A DNA stretch of 13,534 nt from Pseudomonas graminis (GTDB lineage Bacteria; Pseudomonadota; Gammaproteobacteria; Pseudomonadales; Pseudomonadaceae): positions 1 to 13,534 of the forward strand of contig NZ_MTSB01000038.1 of assembly GCF_002093745.1 (NCBI RefSeq). The letters run 5' to 3'. The position numbers were made by a program, and so were the translations under genes. Each line of letters opens with the position of its first letter. Positions within the stretch are counted from its first letter, which is position 1. Under the pieces are notes generated by a model that was given only the letters and a program-made list of their open reading frames with translations, did no database searches and had not been told where the DNA came from. Below, in pieces: positions 9,069 through 13,534 of the stretch.

Positions 9069-10360
9069 GGTTTGAACAGCGCCGCAATTGCTTGGGGGCA
9101 GGAAGGAAAATAGAAATGCACGTAGGACGCGGTCAGGCGTCCGAGGCGATACACCGCCTCCGCACCGCGTCCGCCATTGGGGCTGACGCCTCGGGCAATC
9201 GGTTGCAGCTCGGTGCTGGTCAGCGAATGGTGATAGGTGTGACCGTGCAGCGTGCCCTCTGGCAGTTCGACCGCTTGCAGCGCCAGCGCCGCCAGACGCT
9301 TTTGCATGACCGCCTCGCCCGCCAGCAAACCGACCAGCTCGGCGCGCACGCCTTCCACATCGGTCAAGGCATCGAGCAGGTAAAGCATGCCGCCGCACTC
9401 GGCCAGGATCGGTTTGCCGGCAATGTGATGAGCCCTGATCGAAGCCTGCATCGCCATGTTGGCCGACAGCGCGACGTGGTGCAGTTCCGGGTAGCCACCC
9501 GGCAGGTAAAGGCTGTCGGCGTCCGGAATCTGGCTGTCATGGATCGGCGAGAAAAAGCTCAGCTCGGCGCCCATGTTGCGTAGCAGGTCCAGACTGGCGC
9601 CGTACAGGAACGCGAACGCTTCGTCCCGTGCCACCGCGATACGCACGCCGTCGAGCAACCGCTCGACCCGGACCGGATCGGGCGCAGTAAAGGTCACCGC
9701 AGGCGGCAACGCGACCTCGCACGTGCTGGCCAAAGCGGCCGCGGCCATGTCCAGACGCAGGTCCAGATCGTTGAGTTCGCTGGCCTGCACCAGACCCAAG
9801 TGCCGACTGGGCAACTCGAAACCGACTTCCCGAGACAACGCGCCATACCAGCGCAGGCCTTCAGTCAGGCTGTTCTCCAGCAACTGCGCGTGGCGCACTG
9901 TACCGACACGGTTGGCCAGCACGCCGGCAAACGGCAGGTCCGGCTGATAGCGCGCCAGCCCCAGCGCCAGGGCGCCAAAGGTCTGTGCCATAGCGGTGCC
10001 ATCGATCACGCCCAACACGGGCACGCCAAAGTGACGGGCCAGGTCGGCACTCGACGGCGTGCCGTCGAACAGCCCCATCACGCCCTCGATCAGGATCAGG
10101 TCGGCTTCGTCAGCGGCTTCCCACAACAGACGGCGGCTTTCGTCGGCGCCGACCATCCACATATCCAGCTGATAGACCGGCGCGCCGCTGGCCCGCTCGA
10201 GAATCATCGGGTCGAGAAAATCCGGCCCGCACTTGAACACACGGACCTTGCGACCCTGATTGCGGTGCAGTCGTGCCAGTGCGGCCGTGACGGTGGTCTT
10301 GCCCTGCCCGGAGGCAGGTGCGGCGATCAGTACCGCCGGACAATCGCGCGGGGCTCTCAT
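9065..10360 (-). CDS. cobB: (Hydrogeno)cobyrinic acid a,c-diamide synthase
   Basis: CobB amidates the a and c carboxylates of (hydrogeno)cobyrinic acid with glutamine and ATP. The 431-residue protein has an N-terminal synthetase domain with APASGQGKTT (14-23), the Walker-like KCGPDFLDP (43-51) and EGVMGLFDG (92-100). A C-terminal amidotransferase domain follows, with nucleophile Cys322 in LAECGGMLYLLDAL, HGHTYHHS (372-379) and the likely catalytic His415 in ASYVHFYFPS. The start ATG is 24 bases after the cobO stop, preceded by only a weak GAGAA element; this is the sole real spacer between cob genes here. By sequence alone CobB and the anaerobic CbiA are close; the aerobic-type operon favours CobB. 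Confidence 0.95.
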   Translation of the reverse strand: MRAPRDCPAVLIAAPASGQGKTTVTAALARLHRNQGRKVRVFKCGPDFLDPMILERASGAPVYQLDMWMVGADESRRLLWEAADEADLILIEGVMGLFDGTPSSADLARHFGVPVLGVIDGTAMAQTFGALALGLARYQPDLPFAGVLANRVGTVRHAQLLENSLTEGLRWYGALSREVGFELPSRHLGLVQASELNDLDLRLDMAAAALASTCEVALPPAVTFTAPDPVRVERLLDGVRIAVARDEAFAFLYGASLDLLRNMGAELSFFSPIHDSQIPDADSLYLPGGYPELHHVALSANMAMQASIRAHHIAGKPILAECGGMLYLLDALTDVEGVRAELVGLLAGEAVMQKRLAALALQAVELPEGTLHGHTYHHSLTSTELQPIARGVSPNGGRGAEAVYRLGRLTASYVHFYFPSCPQAIAALFKP

Positions 10361-10384
10361 GATGCAGTTCTCATAGCGAAGGGC

Positions 10385-10996
10385 TCACAGCTCGATGCCT
10401 TTTTGCGCACGGATACCGGACTGGAACGCATGCTTGACCACGCCGATCTCGGAAACGGTGTCTGCCAGGTCGATCAGTTCGGGTTTGGCGCCACGACCGG
10501 TCACCAGCACATGCTGCATGGGCGGACGGGCCTGCAGATCACTCAACACCTGTTCAAGGTCAAGATAGCCATGCTTGAGGGCAATGTTCAATTCGTCGAG
10601 TACCACCAGGCCGATGCCCGGGTCGCGGAGCATTTCCTGCGACACGGCCCAGGCGGCTTCGGCAGCGGCAATGTCGCGCTGGCGGTCCTGGGTTTCCCAG
10701 GTGAAGCCCTCGCCCATCACGTGATAGCGCACCTTCTCGGGGAAGCGCCGGAAGAACATTTCTTCACCGGTGCTGTTGCGGCCCTTGATGAACTGCACCA
10801 CGCCGCACTGCATGTCGTGGCCCATTGCCCGGGCGAGCATGCCGAACGCGGAACTGCTCTTGCCTTTGCCATTGCCGGTCAATACCAGCAGCAGGCCGCA
10901 CTCGTTGGGCGAGCTGGCAATGCGCTCGTCCATCACGGCTTTTTTGCGCTGCATGCGTGCCAGATGGCGTTCGTCGCGTTCGGGGGATTCGTTCAT
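10385..10996 (-). CDS. cobO: Cob(I)yrinic acid a,c-diamide adenosyltransferase
   Basis: CobO (also BtuR/CobA type) transfers the 5'-deoxyadenosyl group of ATP to the reduced cobalt of corrinoids. The 203-residue protein has the family P-loop GNGKGKSSSAFG (41-52), VVQFIKG (66-72), the acidic VVLDELNIAL (121-130) and LVTGRGAKPELI (164-175). Length is typical. I chose the ATG giving MNESPERDER because GGAGA lies 8-9 bases upstream and the N-terminus fits the family. The same frame is open further up to a GTG at 11066-11068 (24 more residues), placed 10 bases after a GGAGG; that alternative is discussed under findings. It is the first gene of the riboswitch-controlled operon. Confidence 0.95.
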   Translation of the reverse strand: MNESPERDERHLARMQRKKAVMDERIASSPNECGLLLVLTGNGKGKSSSAFGMLARAMGHDMQCGVVQFIKGRNSTGEEMFFRRFPEKVRYHVMGEGFTWETQDRQRDIAAAEAAWAVSQEMLRDPGIGLVVLDELNIALKHGYLDLEQVLSDLQARPPMQHVLVTGRGAKPELIDLADTVSEIGVVKHAFQSGIRAQKGIEL

Positions 10997-11072
10997 CTCG
11001 GCTCTCCGCTCGGGGCAGGCGAAAGCAGACGGAAGGACAGCACTGGACAGCACGGCTACGCCCTGCACAGAA

Positions 11073-11089
11073 CATCACCCTCCGTGATG
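11073..11089 (-). promoter_or_regulatory. Hairpin with GGAGG loop, possible riboswitch expression platform
   Basis: Just after the aptamer, the minus strand reads CATCAC-GGAGG-GTGATG, a perfect 6-bp stem with a 5-base loop made only of a Shine-Dalgarno-like GGAGG. Cobalamin riboswitches commonly use such a downstream hairpin (P13), whose loop pairs with L5 when ligand is bound. The hairpin ends 76 bases before the cobO ATG. The GGAGG could also serve the in-frame GTG at 11068. No T-run follows, so control of translation is more likely than intrinsic termination. Confidence 0.55.
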
Positions 11090-11099
11090 CCATTGAGTG

Positions 11100-11290
11100 A
11101 TTCAGGCCGGTCTCCGGGCTCATGAGCGGGTCACCCCGGCTGCGCGCCTTCCCGTGTCGAAACACAGTGGCGTCAGGCACAGCCTTGACTCATTTACCGT
11201 TGCGGGGGCAGCGCCGGGATCGGATCGGTCGATCCACACCGGCTTCCCTGTTTCACTCTGCCAGTCACTGACTGCAGAGCACCTGAAACA
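11100..11290 (-). ncRNA. Cobalamin (AdoCbl) riboswitch aptamer
   Basis: The minus strand carries all the landmarks of the class I cobalamin riboswitch in order: GGTGC (11279-11283); a long P2-like hairpin CTCTG...CAGAG with an inner CAGTCA/TGACTG stem (11256-11279); GGGAAGCCGGTG (11237-11248); the highly conserved GCTGCCCCCGCAACGGTAA (11194-11212); a GCCACTGTG/CACGGGAAGGC arm (about 11140-11166); and the B12 box AGCCCGGAGACCGGCCTG (11103-11120). It lies between a promoter and cobO, so it should repress the cob operon when adenosylcobalamin is abundant. Exact edges are approximate. Confidence 0.96.
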
Positions 11291-11298
11291 AGCCGCGA

Positions 11299-11327
11299 AG
11301 GGTAGAGGGTTGGGCCGGGAGCGTCAA
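11299..11327 (-). promoter_or_regulatory. Predicted sigma70 promoter of the cob operon
   Basis: The minus strand shows TTGACG (11322-11327, five of six matches to the -35 consensus), exactly 17 bases, then TACCCT (11299-11304, three of six at -10). Transcription would start near 11292, just ahead of the riboswitch, where a promoter is needed. The -10 match is modest, so the call rests on spacing and position. Confidence 0.6.
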
Positions 11328-11367
11328 TCGACAGCGCAGCCATTGCAAGCGGTTATAAGACCTGATT

Positions 11368-11395
11368 GAACCTCGAAGGCTCAACGTGCCTCTAC
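11368..11395 (+). promoter_or_regulatory. Candidate AlgU/RpoE-type promoter for the sugar dehydrogenase
   Basis: The plus strand has GAACCT (11368-11373), a 17-base spacer and TCTAC (11391-11395), close to the extracytoplasmic stress sigma consensus GAACTT-N16/17-TCTGA. Transcription would start around 11402, giving a leader of about 31 bases before the ATG at 11433. A TATAAG box (11354-11359) also lies nearby but lacks a well-spaced -35. Half of the -10 positions do not match, so this is a hypothesis. Confidence 0.35.
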
Positions 11396-11432
11396 CAATG
11401 ACAGGACCACGCCTTTTTTATGGAGATCCATC

Positions 11433-12761
11433 ATGTTCACACTCAGACCCCACTACGCCGTGCTGCTTCTGGTCGCGGGCGGCCTTGCTGCCTGCGGCGA
11501 ATCGTCGACTCTGCAAGTGTCGGACGGCACCGGCCCGTCGCCGAAGCTGCCGGAACCGAACAAGACGCTGATCCCGACCGTCAACATAGCGCCTGCGATC
11601 GGCTGGGAAAACGGTGCCAAACCGGTTGCTGCGCCAGGCACGCAGGTAGCGGCCTTTGCTGAACACCTTGATCACCCGCGCTGGCTGTACGTGCTGCCGA
11701 ACGGTGACGTGCTGGTAGCGGAAACCAATTCGCCTGCCAAGCCGGATGATTCCAAGGGCATTCGCGGCTGGGTCATGGAAAAGGTCATGGGCCGTGCAGG
11801 CGCAGGCGTACCGAGCGCCAACCGTATCACCCTGCTGCGCGACATGGACAAGGACGGCGTCGCAGAGACCCGCACCGCGTTCCTTAAGGACCTCAACTCG
11901 CCGTTCGGCATGACGCTGGTGGGCAACAAGCTCTACGTGGCCGACACCGACCGCCTGATCAGCTTCCCGTATGAAATAGGTCAGACCTCGATCAGCGCGC
12001 AGCCGACCAAAGTCGTCGACCTGCCGGGCGGCACGCTCAATCACCATTGGACCAAGAACGTCATCGCCAGCAAGGATGGCAGCAAGCTGTACGTGACGGT
12101 CGGCTCCAACAGTAATGTGGGCGAGAACGGCATGGACAAAGAAGAAGGTCGCGCGGCGATCTGGGAAGTGGACGCCGCCACCGGCAAGCACCGCATCTTC
12201 GCGTCAGGCCTGCGCAACCCGAACGGCATGGATTGGGAGCCGAAAACCGGCAAGCTGTGGACGGCCGTCAACGAGCGCGACGAGATTGGCAGCGACCTGG
12301 TGCCTGACTACGTGACCTCGGTGCAGGACGGCGCCTTCTATGGCTGGCCTTACAGCTACTATGGCCAGCACGTTGACGAACGCGTCAAACCCCAGAACCC
12401 GGAACTGGTCGCCAAGGCCATTGCGCCAGACTACGCAGTCGGCCCGCACACTGCCTCGCTGGGCCTGGTGTTCGCCGACGGCAAGACACTGGCAGCGCCG
12501 TTCAACGAGGGCCTGTTCATCGGCCAGCACGGCTCGTGGAACCGTAAACCGCACAGCGGCTACAAAGTGGTGTTCATTCCGTTCAGCGGCGGCAAGCCCA
12601 ACGGTACACCCGTCGACGTGCTGACCGGGTTCCTGAACAAAGACGAAAAAGCCATGGGCCGCCCGGTCGGCGTGGTCAATGATCAGCGCGGCGGCTTGCT
12701 GGTGGCGGATGACGTCGGCAACAAGATCTGGCGCGTGACCTCGGCCAAGGCGGCTCAGTGA
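11433..12761 (+). CDS. PQQ-dependent sugar (L-sorbosone) dehydrogenase lipoprotein
   Basis: The 442-residue protein belongs to the sorbosone/soluble glucose dehydrogenase beta-propeller family, which oxidises sugars or aldoses with pyrroloquinoline quinone in the periplasm. A lipoprotein signal ends in lipobox L18-A19-A20-C21. Gly follows the cysteine, so no inner-membrane retention Asp is present and the outer membrane is likely. Propeller and cofactor motifs include [19 protein letters not shown] (79-97), a calcium-type DMDKDG (137-142), NHHWTKN (203-209), [11 protein letters not shown] (258-268), [13 protein letters not shown] (281-293), GQHGSWNR (364-371) and GRPVGVV (409-415). The ATG has GGAG 7 bases upstream. 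It is divergent from the cob operon and shows no link to cobalamin. The true substrate cannot be told from sequence. No terminator is visible before the repeat array. Confidence 0.9.
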   Translation: MFTLRPHYAVLLLVAGGLAACGESSTLQVSDGTGPSPKLPEPNKTLIPTVNIAPAIGWENGAKPVAAPGTQVAAFAEHLDHPRWLYVLPNGDVLVAETNSPAKPDDSKGIRGWVMEKVMGRAGAGVPSANRITLLRDMDKDGVAETRTAFLKDLNSPFGMTLVGNKLYVADTDRLISFPYEIGQTSISAQPTKVVDLPGGTLNHHWTKNVIASKDGSKLYVTVGSNSNVGENGMDKEEGRAAIWEVDAATGKHRIFASGLRNPNGMDWEPKTGKLWTAVNERDEIGSDLVPDYVTSVQDGAFYGWPYSYYGQHVDERVKPQNPELVAKAIAPDYAVGPHTASLGLVFADGKTLAAPFNEGLFIGQHGSWNRKPHSGYKVVFIPFSGGKPNGTPVDVLTGFLNKDEKAMGRPVGVVNDQRGGLLVADDVGNKIWRVTSAKAAQ

Positions 12762-12779
12762 TACCGAGTGTAGAGGTGT

Positions 12780-13534
12780 GACGCAGAGTGTCGCACGATA
12801 GTTGAAGTTATCGAACGGCAAAGCAAACGCGGCGTGCCGCACGACAGTTGAGATCATCGTTCCTACGCTCCAGCGTGGGAATGCAGTTCTCGACGCTCTG
12901 CGTCGCAAGAGGACGCAGAGCGTCCTGAACGGCATGGCGACGCAGAGCGTCGCACGATAGTTGAAATGATCGAACGGCAAAGCAAACGCGGCGCGTCGCA
13001 CGACAGTTGAGATTTATCGTTCCCTACGCTCCAGCGTGGGAATGCAGTTCTCGACGCTCCGCGTCGCAAAAGGACGCAGAGCGTCCTGAACGGCATGGCG
13101 ACGCAGAGCGTCGCACGATAGTTGAGATTATCGAACGGCAAAGCAAACGCTGCGCATCGCACAACAGTTGATATTTATCGTTCCCTACGCTCCAGCGCGG
13201 GAATGCACTTCTCGACGCTCCGCGTCGCAAGAGGACGCAGAGCGTCCTGAACGGCATGGCGACGCAGAGCGTCGCACGATAGTTGAAATGATCGAACGGC
13301 AAAGCAAACGCGGCGCGACGCACGACAGTTGAGATCATCGTTCCCTACGCTCCAGCGTGGGAATGCAGTTCTCGACGCTCTGCGTCGCCAAGAGGACGCA
13401 GAGCGTCCTGAACGGCATGGCGACGCAGAGCGTCGCACGATAGTTGAAATGATCGAACGGCAAAGCAAACGCGGCGCGTCGCGTCGCACGACAGTTGAGA
13501 TTTATCGTTCCCTACGCTCCAGCGTGGGAATGCA
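12780..13534. repeat. Tandem array of ~161-bp palindrome-rich intergenic repeats (4.7 copies, cut by window end)
   Basis: Units start at 12780, 12939, 13100, 13261 and 13422, with lengths 159, 161, 161, 161 and 113 (cut by the edge). Each unit contains, in order: GACGCAGAGCGTC (T for C in unit 1); GCACGATAGTTGA; CGAACGGCAAAGCAAACGC; a second related GCACGACAGTTGA (GCACAACAGTTGA in unit 3); the hairpin TTCCC-T-ACGCT-CC-AGCGT-GGGAA (e.g. 13020-13042); and a 13-base inverted repeat GACGCTCTGCGTC/GACGCAGAGCGTC (perfect at 12892-12924 and 13374-13407, one mismatch in units 2 and 3). Unit 1 is the most diverged. Unit 5 has an extra GCGTC. The region from 12762 onward holds no credible gene: the minus-strand frames repeat the same peptides in shifting frames because 161 is not a multiple of 3. 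They resemble the DUF1534-type predicted peptides of P. syringae as I remember them, which probably derive from such repeats. Confidence 0.92.

Noticed and set aside
9800..11125. 441-residue plus-strand open frame
   Set aside because: It is antisense to cobB, cobO and part of the riboswitch, with shadow-frame composition and no family motif.
11418..12191. 257-residue minus-strand open frame inside the sugar dehydrogenase
   Set aside because: The plus-strand frame has a lipoprotein signal, a ribosome-binding site and family motifs; the opposite frame has none.
12204..13001. 265-residue minus-strand open frame spanning the end of the dehydrogenase and the first repeats
   Set aside because: Its N-terminal part is repeat-derived and the rest is antisense to a well-supported gene.
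12863..13489. Several ~100-residue minus-strand frames in the repeat array
   Set aside because: The same peptide strings appear in successive frames because the 161-bp unit is not a multiple of three; this is repeat translation, not selected protein, even if similar peptides are annotated elsewhere (DUF1534-like).
12780..13534. Possible CRISPR array
   Set aside because: Units are ~161 bp and contiguous, and all parts of the unit are conserved; there are no short repeats separated by unique spacers, and no cas genes.

Overview
The window is a stretch of a gamma-proteobacterial chromosome, most likely a Pseudomonas of the P. syringae/P. fluorescens side of the genus. The evidence is the high GC content, a late-stage aerobic cobalamin operon ending in cobS, a neighbouring MFS transporter and periplasmic glutathione peroxidase as I remember them around the P. 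aeruginosa PAO1 cob locus, and an intergenic repeat family that I associate with P. syringae-type genomes. No database was consulted, so the taxonomic call is inference.

Layout, left to right. Positions 1-132 hold two copies of a ~58-bp AT-tailed repeat, the second of which could terminate transcription of a glutathione peroxidase gene (gpx, minus). Next come a 40-residue membrane micro-ORF and an MFS transporter gene that carries a frameshift at a 5-bp duplication (both minus). Positions 2186-10996 are one tightly packed minus-strand operon, transcribed in the order cobO, cobB, bluB, cbiB, cobD, cobQ, cobU, cobT, cobC, cobS. It is preceded by a cobalamin riboswitch (about 11100-11290) and a sigma70-like promoter (11299-11327). 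Divergently, on the plus strand, lies a lipoprotein PQQ-type sugar (sorbosone) dehydrogenase gene at 11433-12761, with a candidate extracytoplasmic-sigma (AlgU-like) promoter. The last ~755 bases are a tandem array of ~161-bp palindrome-rich units running off the right edge.

How the genes work together. CobB amidates the corrin ring at a and c, and CobO adenosylates the cobalt. CobQ adds the remaining four amides. CobD makes aminopropanol phosphate and CbiB attaches it. CobU activates the product with GDP. BluB makes dimethylbenzimidazole from FMN, CobT turns that into alpha-ribazole phosphate, CobS joins the two halves and CobC removes the phosphate. This covers the pathway from (hydrogeno)cobyrinate to adenosylcobalamin; corrin ring building and cobalt chelation genes are not here. 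Nine of the ten cob genes overlap, abut or are 1 base from the next. The only real gap is 24 bases between cobO and cobB. The riboswitch should shut the whole unit down when cobalamin is plentiful.

No wholly new system is evident. The items most worth a second look are the tandem repeat array, the frameshifted transporter, the unannotated-size membrane micro-ORF, the GGAGG hairpin between riboswitch and cobO, and the AlgU-like promoter.
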